Shown: one piece after another, positions 1-6,024 of the stretch
How the letters are laid out: every line of letters starts with the position of its first letter
Position numbering within the stretch: position 1 is the stretch's first letter
NCBI GenBank assembly: GCA_964434345.1
Contig: CAYSUY010000174.1
Span: forward strand, 1-8,905
Source of the DNA: CAIOSQ01 sp964434345
GTDB lineage: Bacteria; Pseudomonadota; Alphaproteobacteria; CACIAM-22H2
Direction of reading: 5' to 3'
DNA: 8,905 nucleotides
Notes under the pieces: model-generated
Seen by the model: the letters and a program-made list of their open reading frames with translations, nothing else
Database searches by the model: none
What the model was told of the DNA's origin: nothing
Made by a program: the position numbers and the translations under genes

Positions 1-15
1 TCGTCAGGGGCGCGC

Positions 16-44
16 TGTATACGTCCCGCAGATCCGCGAGTCAA
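16..44 (-). promoter_or_regulatory. Strong sigma70-type promoter firing left out of the window
   Basis: On the minus strand there is a -35 box TTGACT (44 to 39) and a -10 box TATACA (21 to 16), separated by exactly 17 bp. This matches the housekeeping consensus at five of six bases in each box. The predicted transcription start is near position 8 to 10, so the transcript leaves the window almost at once and its gene is not visible. An eight-base A tract (minus strand, 75 to 68) and other AT-rich sequence lie upstream of the -35 box and could act as an UP element; they stand out in this GC-rich DNA. A GANTC site (38 to 42) overlaps the -35 region. The boxes are seen directly; promoter activity is inferred. 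Confidence 0.6.
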
Positions 45-237
45 CAAAACGACACCAGCCAATCGCATTTTTTTTCGCCATCCATATTTCGGTCTGTTCA
101 CGCATCGAACCCACCATGTCTGGGGCAGGTGACACGTCGCAACGACAGGCTGAACGCGCGCGGACCCGCGCGGCTTGCATCATGCGCCCGTCGGCCGCGC
201 GTCGATTTCACCCGGAGACTCGCTGCGGATGCAGTCA

Positions 238-288
238 GGCCTTTCACAAGGCCCGCCACGCGTCGCGAATCGCGCGATCGGCGTGGCG
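238..288 (-). terminator. Two adjacent hairpins right after the prfC stop; possible transcript end
   Basis: The first stem pairs 254-261 with 281-288 (eight perfect base pairs, CGCCACGC/GCGTGGCG). A further inner stem pairs 263-267 with 273-277. The second stem pairs 238-243 with 248-253 (GGCCTT/AAGGCC, four-base loop) and abuts the first. The structure begins at the base next to the prfC stop codon at 289. Neither hairpin is followed by a U tract on the minus strand, so this is not a classical intrinsic terminator. It could be a Rho-assisted end or a 3'-end stabiliser. Confidence 0.4.
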
Positions 289-1878
289 TCAGGCGCGTTC
301 GCGCGTGGCGCTGAAATGGATCGCCTTGTTGTCCTCGGCCGTGCGCTGCAGGTCCCACGCGCTACGGGCCAGGAAAACCGGCACGCCGTCGCGATCCTCG
401 GCGATGGCGAATGGATGCGCGGCGACGAATGCCTTCAACGCCGCCGGATCATCGGATGTCGCCCAGCGTGCGGTCTCGAACGGGGCCTGCTCGAACGCGA
501 TCGCGACCTTGTACTCGGTCTCGATCCGCGATCTCAGGACGTCGAGTTGCAGCGCACCGACGACGCCCACGATCCAATCCGAGCCCTGAACGGGACGAAA
601 GATCTGGGCCACCCCCTCCTCTGCGAGATCCTCGAGCGCGCGCCGCATCTGTTTGGCGCGGATCGGATCCTGCAGCCGCACGCGGCGCAGGATCTCAGGC
701 GCGAAATTCGGCAGCCCGGTGAAGCGCAGATCGGCGCCTTCGGTCAGGGTGTCGCCGACCCGCAGCACCCCGTGGTTCGGAATGCCGATGATGTCGCCGG
801 GCCAAGCCTCGTCGACGACTTCGCGCTCCCGCGCAAAGAAGAAGATCGGCGCATTTATGGCGATCATCTTGCCCGTCGCCGCCTGCTTGAGCTTCATGCC
901 GCGACGGAAACGACCCGAGCAGACCCGCATGAAGGCCACACGATCGCGGTGGTTCGGATCCATGTTCGCCTGGACCTTGAACACGAAGCCGGTGACCGCG
1001 CTCTCGGTGGGCTCGACCGCGCGCGGTGTGGCCGGCTGGGCCTTTGGAGGCGGCGCCCAAGCGACAAGGCTGTCCAGCAATTCGCGCACGCAGACTTCCT
1101 TGAGCGCCGTCCCGAAGACGACCGGCGTGAGGTGTCCCGCCTGGTAGCTCGCCGCGTCGAGCGCGGGATAGCCCGCGCTGGCGAGCCCCGCGCTCTCGAC
1201 GAACTCCGCCCGGATGTCGGCCGGCAGATGCGCGGCGAGACGCTCGTCCTCGATGCCGTCGACCTCGAGGAAGCGCCCCTCGCGCGCCCACTCTGTTCGC
1301 AGGAGGCGATTGCGCCGGAGATCGAAACATCCCTGGAAGCGACCGCCCATTCCGACCGGCCATGTCACCGGCGAGACGTCGAGTGCGAGGGTTTCGGTGA
1401 TTTCGTCGAGCAATTCGAAGGGCTCGCGCCCTTCGCGATCGACCTTGTTTATGAAGGTGATGATCGGGACGTCGCGCAACCGGCACACTTCGAACAGCTT
1501 GCGGGTCTGACTCTCGATTCCCTTGGCGGCGTCGATCACCATGACCGCGGAGTCGACCGCCGTGAGCGTGCGATAGGTGTCCTCGCTGAAATCCTCGTGG
1601 CCCGGCGTATCCAGTAGGTTGAAGACGAGGCCGCCGTACTCGAATGTCATCACCGAACTCGACACCGATATCCCGCGCGCGCGTTCGATCGCCATCCAGT
1701 CGGACTGCGTCCGCCTGCCCTCGCCACGCGCCCTCACATGCCCTGCGAGCCGGATCGCGCCGGCATGCAGCAACAGTTTTTCCGTAAGGGTGGTCTTGCC
1801 GGCGTCCGGATGCGAGATGATCGCGAAGGTACGCCGGGGCGCGCGCAGGGCGACGGACAGATCGGTTTCGACGGACAA
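289..1878 (-). CDS. prfC: Peptide chain release factor 3 (RF3)
   Basis: RF3 is a cytoplasmic translational GTPase that removes RF1/RF2 from the ribosome after peptide release and contributes to termination fidelity. The 529-residue product has the family's usual length. Visible motifs are the P-loop HPDAGKTT (23-30), a switch I-type RGIS (68-71), DTPGHEDF (90-97), NKVD (144-147) and FGTAL (255-259). The second domain opens with GFVFKVQANMDP (297-308), and the RF3-specific stretch with PNFAPE and FRPVQGSDW follows. The only usable in-frame start is TTG at 1878, since an in-frame TAA lies at 1920-1918. TTG has a strong Shine-Dalgarno GGAAGG six bases upstream and places RRTFAIISHPDAG where E. 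coli RF3 has it. A complementary GCCTTCC lies upstream and may mask this site. The gene follows the MoaD-like gene by 69 bp on the same strand and could be co-transcribed, with no evident functional link. No motif is missing. Confidence 0.97.
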   Translation of the reverse strand: MSVETDLSVALRAPRRTFAIISHPDAGKTTLTEKLLLHAGAIRLAGHVRARGEGRRTQSDWMAIERARGISVSSSVMTFEYGGLVFNLLDTPGHEDFSEDTYRTLTAVDSAVMVIDAAKGIESQTRKLFEVCRLRDVPIITFINKVDREGREPFELLDEITETLALDVSPVTWPVGMGGRFQGCFDLRRNRLLRTEWAREGRFLEVDGIEDERLAAHLPADIRAEFVESAGLASAGYPALDAASYQAGHLTPVVFGTALKEVCVRELLDSLVAWAPPPKAQPATPRAVEPTESAVTGFVFKVQANMDPNHRDRVAFMRVCSGRFRRGMKLKQAATGKMIAINAPIFFFAREREVVDEAWPGDIIGIPNHGVLRVGDTLTEGADLRFTGLPNFAPEILRRVRLQDPIRAKQMRRALEDLAEEGVAQIFRPVQGSDWIVGVVGALQLDVLRSRIETEYKVAIAFEQAPFETARWATSDDPAALKAFVAAHPFAIAEDRDGVPVFLARSAWDLQRTAEDNKAIHFSATRERA

Positions 1879-1883
1879 GACAG

Positions 1884-1910
1884 GCCTTCCGTGGTCGGAC
1901 GCGGGAAGGC
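1884..1910 (-). promoter_or_regulatory. Stem that pairs with the prfC ribosome-binding site
   Basis: In the prfC leader (minus strand), GCCTTCC at 1910-1904 is perfectly complementary to GGAAGGC at 1890-1884, with a 13-base loop. The right arm contains the whole Shine-Dalgarno sequence of prfC, whose TTG start lies five bases further on. Folding would hide the ribosome-binding site. The complementarity is seen directly. A role in limiting or regulating RF3 synthesis is inferred, and a seven-pair stem could also arise by chance. Confidence 0.35.
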
Positions 1911-1947
1911 GCGGACATTACAGGCGCGCGTGGTCGCCGCGTAAGGA

Positions 1948-2256
1948 CTATCCGCCCTCAATGGCCGGGATGAAGCAGACCTCGGCGCCAGGCGGCACCG
2001 TCTCGAACCATGCGTTCTGATGAATCACGCCGTCGATGGCGACGGCGCATCCCTCTTCGAGTCGCATGGCGATCCCCGGAAAGCGCGTGTCGAGCGCGCG
2101 GACGAGGTGCCGGATCTCCCGTCCTTCGACGTCGTGTTCGATCATGCCACCACAGAAGGCGCGCGCGATCGCCGGCGTCACGACGACGCGCGCCGCGGCG
2201 CACCGCGACGTGGCCGGTCCAGCCGGACCGGCCACGCCTTGCGCGGGACCGCTCAC
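1948..2256 (-). CDS. MoaD/ThiS-family small sulfur carrier protein
   Basis: The C-terminus PAIEGG ends in the di-glycine that MoaD/ThiS proteins carry as a thiocarboxylate. The stretch from about residue 23 (RVVVTPAIARAF, then HDVEGREIRHLVRAL, DTRFPG, VAIDG and PPGAEVCFIPAIEGG) follows the beta-grasp fold order of that family. The assigned start is GTG at 2256, which overlaps the TGA of the large hydroxylase subunit as GTGA. This keeps the first beta strand; starts at 2181 (GTG) or 2145 (ATG) would cut into it. The first 22 residues are low-complexity Gly/Ala/Pro and partly encoded by a 12-bp palindrome, so the true N-terminus is uncertain; another GTG at 2235 is possible. Its place at the end of a molybdenum hydroxylase operon suggests a role in molybdopterin sulfur supply or in maturing that enzyme. 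No partner E1-like MoeB/ThiF or MoaE is present in the window. The protein is 102 residues, slightly longer than typical MoaD. Confidence 0.78.
   Translation of the reverse strand: MSGPAQGVAGPAGPATSRCAAARVVVTPAIARAFCGGMIEHDVEGREIRHLVRALDTRFPGIAMRLEEGCAVAIDGVIHQNAWFETVPPGAEVCFIPAIEGG
2209..2236 (-). repeat. Perfect 12-bp inverted repeat at the 5' end of the MoaD-like gene
   Basis: The left arm CGTGGCCGGTCC (2209-2220) and right arm GGACCGGCCACG (2225-2236) are exact reverse complements around a four-base loop. On the minus-strand mRNA this very stable stem starts 17 bases after the last base of the large-subunit stop codon and covers roughly codons 7 to 16 of the MoaD-like frame. No U tract follows, so it does not look like an intrinsic terminator. 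It may modulate translation or mRNA decay at this junction. Confidence 0.6.
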
Positions 2257-4532
2257 TCCGCAGCGAGCCGCGGCGCTGCCGCGTCGAGCGCCGCCGACAG
2301 CCGCGGCGGCGACATCGGCAGGTCGAGCATACGCACGCCCGTGGCCCTCGCGATGGCGCTGCCGATCGCGGCCATCGGCGGGACGATCGGGACCTCGCCG
2401 ACGCCGCGCACGCCATAGGGATGGGTGGGGTTTGGCACCTCGACCATGATCGTCTCGATCATCGGCAGGTCGGAGGCCACCGGCATGCGGTAGTCCAGGA
2501 ACCCCGCATTGTCCAACTTGCCGTTCCGATCGTAGATGTATTCCTCGTTGAGGGCCCAGCCGATGCCCTGGGCCGCGCCGCCCTGCATCTGGCCTTCCAC
2601 ATAGCTCGGATGGATGGCCGTGCCGACATCCTGCACCGAGGTGTAGCGCAGGATCGTCACGATCCCCGTTTCCTTGTCGACTTCCACATCAACGACATGG
2701 ACACCGAAGCCGGGGCCGGCGCCCTGCGCGTTGATCTGCGAGTGGCCGTTGATGGGGCCGCCGGTCTTGCCGGCGCTGGCGGCAAGCTTTGCGAGCGAGA
2801 GCGGCTCGAACGTACCGACATTGGTGCTGGCCGGCTTGACCTCGCCGTTTTCCCATACGACGGCATCCGGCTCGACTTCCCAGAGCTTTGCCGCCCGACG
2901 CTTGCACTCGCCGATCACCTCGCGGACCGAATTGATGATCGCGAGTCCGTTCGCGAAGGTCACCCGGCTGCCACCCGTGACGAAGTTGAAGCCGATCGAG
3001 GCGGTATCCGCGATGATCGGCCTGACCTTGTCGTAGGGGATGCCGAGTTCCTCGGCGGCCATCATCGCAAGGGCCGCACGCGACCCTCCGATATCCGGAT
3101 TGCCGGAGATCACCGTGACCGTGCCATCCTCGCCGACATGCGCTGCAGCGCTGGAATCGGCGCCGACATTGAACCAGAAACCCGCCGCGACGCCACGCGC
3201 GGCACCCGGCTTCAGCGGGCTGCGATAATGCGCGGAGGCCTTCGCCGCCTCCAGGCACTCGACAAGGCCGATGCGATTGAACACCGGCCCGTAATGCGTC
3301 TTGGTCCCCTCGCGCGCGGCGTTGCGCAGGCGCAGGTCGATCGGATCGATTCCCAACTCCTGCGCCAGTTCGTCGATCGTCGACTCGACGGCCCAGGCCG
3401 AGATTGGCGCACCCGGCGCGCGGTAGGCTGCGACCTTCGGCCGGTTGCTGACGACGTCGAACCCTTCGACCTTGATGTTGTCGATGTCGTAGCAGGCGAA
3501 ACTGCACATCGAGGCAGGTCCCACCGGAGAGCCAGGAAAGGCGCCGGCCTGGAATGCGAAGGTCGCATCCGCCGCAACGATTCGACCGTCGCGCGTCGCG
3601 CCGAGTTTGACGCGCATGACGCTGCCCGAGGTCGGGCCGGATGCGCGGAAGACCTCCTCGCGCGTCATGACCATCTTCACGGGTTTGCCGGACTTCTGCG
3701 ACAACCGGATGGCGAGCGGTTCGAGATAGACAACCGTCTTGCCGCCGAACCCGCCGCCGATCTCGGCCGCCATGACGCGGATCTGCGAGGTCTCGATGCC
3801 GAGCAGGCGACTGCAGAAGCCGCGCACCTGGAAGTGGCCCTGCGTGGTGGTCCAGAGTTGCACCTGGCCATCCTCGGCCGCACTCGCCAGGCAGGCATGC
3901 GGCTCGATATACCCCTGGTGGACGGGCGCCGTCCGGAACCGACGCTCGATCGTCACCTCGGCGGCAGCGAAGCCCTTGCCCACGTCGCCCTTGGCGAAGT
4001 CGATGCGCTTCGCCACGTTCGACGCGGCGGTGGGACGCGGCTCGACGCCTTCGGTACGGATGTGATCGTGCAGGATCGGCGCATCGGCCTTCATCGCGTC
4101 ATCGACGTCGATCACGTGCGGGAGCACGCGATAGCGCACGTCGATCAGTTTCAGCGCATCGCGCGCGATGGCGTCGCTGGTCGCCGCGACCGCGGCGACG
4201 GCATGGCCGTGATAAAGTGCCTTCTCGCGAGCCATGACGTTGCGCGTCACGTCGCGGAGATTGACCTGCATCTCACCAGCCGGAACGATCCGGTTTTCCT
4301 GTTCGCCGAAATCGGCGGCGGTGACCACTGCCTTCACCCCGGGCAGCGCGGCTGCCCGCGACACGTCGATCGATTCGATGACGGCATGGGCGTGCGGACT
4401 GCGCAAGACGCGCCCGATCAACTGGCCTGGCATGTTCCAGTCGGCACCGAACCGCGCGCGGCCGGTCACCTTGTCGGCGCCATCGGGACGATTGGGCCGC
4501 GTGCCGACGACCTTGAACTGACGAGCGCTCAT
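2253..4532 (-). CDS. Molybdenum hydroxylase, large (molybdopterin-binding) subunit, xanthine dehydrogenase family
   Basis: This 759-residue protein is the catalytic subunit of a three-part molybdenum hydroxylase, which oxidises its substrate with water-derived oxygen at a Mo-molybdopterin centre. An a/b hammerhead domain fills about the first 140 residues (RPDGADKVTGRARFGAD at 15-31), then come the molybdopterin-binding domains. Visible motifs are TTQGHF (229-234), EIGGGFGGK (257-265), YRAPGAP (370-376), GQMQGGAAQGIGWAL (647-661) and GVRGVGE (707-713), whose Glu713 is the expected catalytic base. The active-site loop lacks the CSFR of form I CO dehydrogenase, so CO is not the likely substrate. 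A family-unusual NPDIGGSR (478-485) replaces the commoner DIGQG-type motif. The ATG at 4532 is chosen because AAGGAG lies eight bases upstream and it overlaps the preceding stop as ATGA. A longer frame runs to 4874 but only through the neighbouring gene. The substrate is unknown; small aldehydes, N-heterocycles or purines are possible. No maturation factor (XdhC/CoxF type) is in the window. Confidence 0.95.
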   Translation of the reverse strand: MSARQFKVVGTRPNRPDGADKVTGRARFGADWNMPGQLIGRVLRSPHAHAVIESIDVSRAAALPGVKAVVTAADFGEQENRIVPAGEMQVNLRDVTRNVMAREKALYHGHAVAAVAATSDAIARDALKLIDVRYRVLPHVIDVDDAMKADAPILHDHIRTEGVEPRPTAASNVAKRIDFAKGDVGKGFAAAEVTIERRFRTAPVHQGYIEPHACLASAAEDGQVQLWTTTQGHFQVRGFCSRLLGIETSQIRVMAAEIGGGFGGKTVVYLEPLAIRLSQKSGKPVKMVMTREEVFRASGPTSGSVMRVKLGATRDGRIVAADATFAFQAGAFPGSPVGPASMCSFACYDIDNIKVEGFDVVSNRPKVAAYRAPGAPISAWAVESTIDELAQELGIDPIDLRLRNAAREGTKTHYGPVFNRIGLVECLEAAKASAHYRSPLKPGAARGVAAGFWFNVGADSSAAAHVGEDGTVTVISGNPDIGGSRAALAMMAAEELGIPYDKVRPIIADTASIGFNFVTGGSRVTFANGLAIINSVREVIGECKRRAAKLWEVEPDAVVWENGEVKPASTNVGTFEPLSLAKLAASAGKTGGPINGHSQINAQGAGPGFGVHVVDVEVDKETGIVTILRYTSVQDVGTAIHPSYVEGQMQGGAAQGIGWALNEEYIYDRNGKLDNAGFLDYRMPVASDLPMIETIMVEVPNPTHPYGVRGVGEVPIVPPMAAIGSAIARATGVRMLDLPMSPPRLSAALDAAAPRLAAE

Positions 4533-5011
4533 CGTGCGGTCTCCTTCATGTCGGCGGCCACATCCAGGACCGCGCGGATGATCTTGTCGTAACCGGTGCA
4601 GCGGCAGAGATTGCCGGCGAGCCAATACCGGACCTCGGTCTCGCTCGGATCCGGATTGCGGTCGAGGAGCGCCTTCGCGGCGACTAGGACACCCGGCGTG
4701 CAGACGCCGCATTGCAGCGCGGCCATCTCGACGAATTTCTTCTGGAGCGGATGCAACTGGTCGCCCTGGGCGAGTCCCTCGATCGTGCCGATCGACATGC
4801 CGTCGACCTCCGCTCCGAGAACGAGACACGCGCAGGTCAGGCGACCATCGATCGTCACGCTGCAGGCGCCGCAATCGCCGGAACCGCAGCCTTCCTTGCT
4901 GCCCGTCAGACCGAGCTGGTCACGCAGAACGTCGAGCAGGGTCTGCGCCGGATCGCAGAGATACTCGACCGGCTCACCGTTGACGACGGTGGAAACATGG
5001 ATCTTCGACAT
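4529..5011 (-). CDS. Molybdenum hydroxylase, [2Fe-2S] small subunit
   Basis: This 160-residue subunit carries electrons from the Mo centre to FAD. The N-terminal plant-ferredoxin-type domain has its cluster ligands at C42, C47, C50 and C62 (motif CGSGDCGAC). The C-terminal helical domain holds the second cluster at C101, C104, C136 and C138 (QCGVCTPG and LCRCTGY). All eight expected cysteines are present, and the length is typical of CoxS-type subunits. Q100, just before C101, is the conserved residue that contacts the molybdopterin cofactor in relatives. The ATG at 5011 lies three bases after the stop of the FAD-subunit gene, with GGAG about ten bases upstream. The gene's stop overlaps the start of the large-subunit gene (ATGA), so the three subunits are probably translationally coupled. 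There is no signal peptide, which points to a cytoplasmic enzyme. Confidence 0.97.
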   Translation of the reverse strand: MSKIHVSTVVNGEPVEYLCDPAQTLLDVLRDQLGLTGSKEGCGSGDCGACSVTIDGRLTCACLVLGAEVDGMSIGTIEGLAQGDQLHPLQKKFVEMAALQCGVCTPGVLVAAKALLDRNPDPSETEVRYWLAGNLCRCTGYDKIIRAVLDVAADMKETAR

Positions 5012-5014
5012 GGC

Positions 5015-5881
5015 TCAGTGGCTCCGTGCACGCTGGGCGGCGATGGCCGTGGCGCGCGCAAGCAGCACGCCGGCGATCTTGGTGCGGTAGGCGATCGTGC
5101 CGCGCTTGTCGTCGATCGGACGGCAGGCGGCCCGGCAGGCGGCCGCGGCCCTCGCGATCGCATCGGGCTCGAGGCGCGAGCCGATCAAGGCAGATGCCGC
5201 ATCACCGACCAGCAGGACGGTCGGCGCGACCGCGCCGAGCCCGACCCGGGCCGACGTGCAGACATCCCCTTCGAAGGCGAGGCTGACGCCGCACCCGACC
5301 ACGGCGATGTCCATCTCCGTCCGCGGTATGAGGCGCAAATAGGCATCGCCCGCGTGCGCCGGCCTTGGCGGCAGGACGATCGACACGATCAGTTCGCCAG
5401 GTTCCAGCGTGGTGCGCCCGGGTCCGGCATGAAGTTTCTCGACCGGCAGGTCGCGACGCCCCTTCGGCCCCTGGATGGCGAGGATGGCCCCCGCCGCCAC
5501 CAGGGCCGGACCGCTATCGGCCGCCGGCGAGGCGTTGCAGAGATTGCCGCCCGCCGAAGCGCGCCCCTGGACCTGCTTCGAGCCGATCAGGTTGATGGCC
5601 TCGACCACTCCGGGCCACGCCCGTGCGAGGCGTTCATGCTCACCGATCACGGCGGCGGACACGGCGGCGCCGATCCGAAACCCGCCTAGCTCCTCGACGA
5701 TCGTGGTCATCTCCGCGATCCGCTTCACGTCGACGATCGCGCCAGGGGCGACGGTGCCGGCGCGCATCTGGACCAGCAGGTCCGTGCCGCCGGCAAGGAT
5801 GCGGCCCGCCCCGTTCGCGGCCGCCATGATGGCAACCGCCTCTTCGATGCTGGCCGGTGCCGAATATCGTGTCTGCTGCAT
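5015..5881 (-). CDS. Molybdenum hydroxylase, FAD-binding medium subunit
   Basis: This is the flavoprotein subunit (CoxM/XdhB type) that accepts electrons from the iron-sulfur subunit and passes them to NAD or a membrane acceptor. Numbered from the ATG at 5881 (288 residues), the FAD contacts are AGGTDLL (30-36) and ASAGGNLCNASPAAD (108-122), the latter a variant of the usual TIGGNLCNASPAAD. The C-terminal half (from about residue 175) matches the CO dehydrogenase flavoprotein C-terminal domain, with RTEMDIAVVGCGV as a landmark. The ATG at 5881 is preferred because GAGG sits about nine bases upstream. An in-frame GTG at 5896 would add five residues, but its own codon and the next overlap that Shine-Dalgarno. 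It is the first gene of the operon, giving the order medium-small-large as in coxMSL clusters. The ABM-fold gene is divergent upstream. The physiological electron acceptor cannot be deduced. Confidence 0.95.
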   Translation of the reverse strand: MQQTRYSAPASIEEAVAIMAAANGAGRILAGGTDLLVQMRAGTVAPGAIVDVKRIAEMTTIVEELGGFRIGAAVSAAVIGEHERLARAWPGVVEAINLIGSKQVQGRASAGGNLCNASPAADSGPALVAAGAILAIQGPKGRRDLPVEKLHAGPGRTTLEPGELIVSIVLPPRPAHAGDAYLRLIPRTEMDIAVVGCGVSLAFEGDVCTSARVGLGAVAPTVLLVGDAASALIGSRLEPDAIARAAAACRAACRPIDDKRGTIAYRTKIAGVLLARATAIAAQRARSH

Positions 5882-6024
5882 GTCTTCATCCCTCACGGTC
5901 GATGGTCCCCCACGGCCACCGGCCCTTGGACCCTAGTCCCAGCGCGTCATCCGGTCGAGAGGCGTCGTGACGCTGGCCGTTCGCTGCTGTAGAGGACGAC
6001 TCCGGCACGCACCATGGAGCGCAC
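5882..6024. promoter_or_regulatory. Divergent promoter region between the hydroxylase operon and the ABM gene
   Basis: This region should drive both the hydroxylase operon (minus) and the ABM gene (plus). Weak candidates are as follows. Minus strand: TCGACC (5958-5953), 17 bp, TAGGGT (5935-5930), giving a leader of roughly 40 bases. Plus strand: GTGACG (5967-5972), 17 bp, TAGAGG (5990-5995), giving a leader of roughly 23 bases. An inverted repeat GCGTCA (5944-5949)/TGACGC (5968-5973) and a third GCGTC copy (5962-5966) lie between and over these boxes and could be an operator. The spacing is right, but the -10 boxes are poor matches, so the promoter calls are tentative. Confidence 0.3.

Larger units (their letters stand above)
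1..288. other. Intergenic stretch downstream of prfC without a convincing gene
   Basis: No reading frame here resembles a known family. The open frames on the plus strand run on into antisense of prfC and look like high-GC shadows. A minus-strand frame of about 37 codons (117 to 4) is overlapped by the leftward promoter and has no good ribosome-binding site. What the stretch does hold is a pair of adjacent hairpins just after the prfC stop (238 to 288) and an AT-rich patch with an eight-T run (68 to 75) leading into the promoter at 16 to 44. Confidence 0.6.

Noticed and set aside
68..75. Eight-T run as an intrinsic terminator for plus-strand transcription
   Set aside because: No GC-rich stem precedes it and no plus-strand gene is seen to its left. 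It fits better as AT-rich DNA upstream of the leftward promoter.
4..117. A 37-codon minus-strand frame ending in GTYTARP at the left edge
   Set aside because: It has no clear ribosome-binding site, no recognisable similarity, and it is overlapped by the much stronger promoter signal.
175..1617. A 480-codon plus-strand open frame opposite prfC
   Set aside because: Same reasons: low-information composition, no recognisable domain, and full overlap with the well-supported prfC.
2010..4592. An 860-codon open frame on the plus strand, opposite the hydroxylase large subunit
   Set aside because: It is antisense to a clearly recognised gene, its translation is rich in Arg, Asp and His with no family motif, and long antisense frames are expected in GC-rich coding DNA.
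4533..4874. An N-terminal extension of about 114 residues on the large hydroxylase subunit
   Set aside because: It would run through the [2Fe-2S] gene in another frame, is Arg-rich and unlike the family. The ATG at 4532 has a strong Shine-Dalgarno and starts the conserved region.
2253..5881. Identification of the operon as aerobic CO dehydrogenase (coxMSL)
   Set aside because: Gene order fits, but the large subunit lacks the CSFR active-site loop and no cox accessory genes are present.
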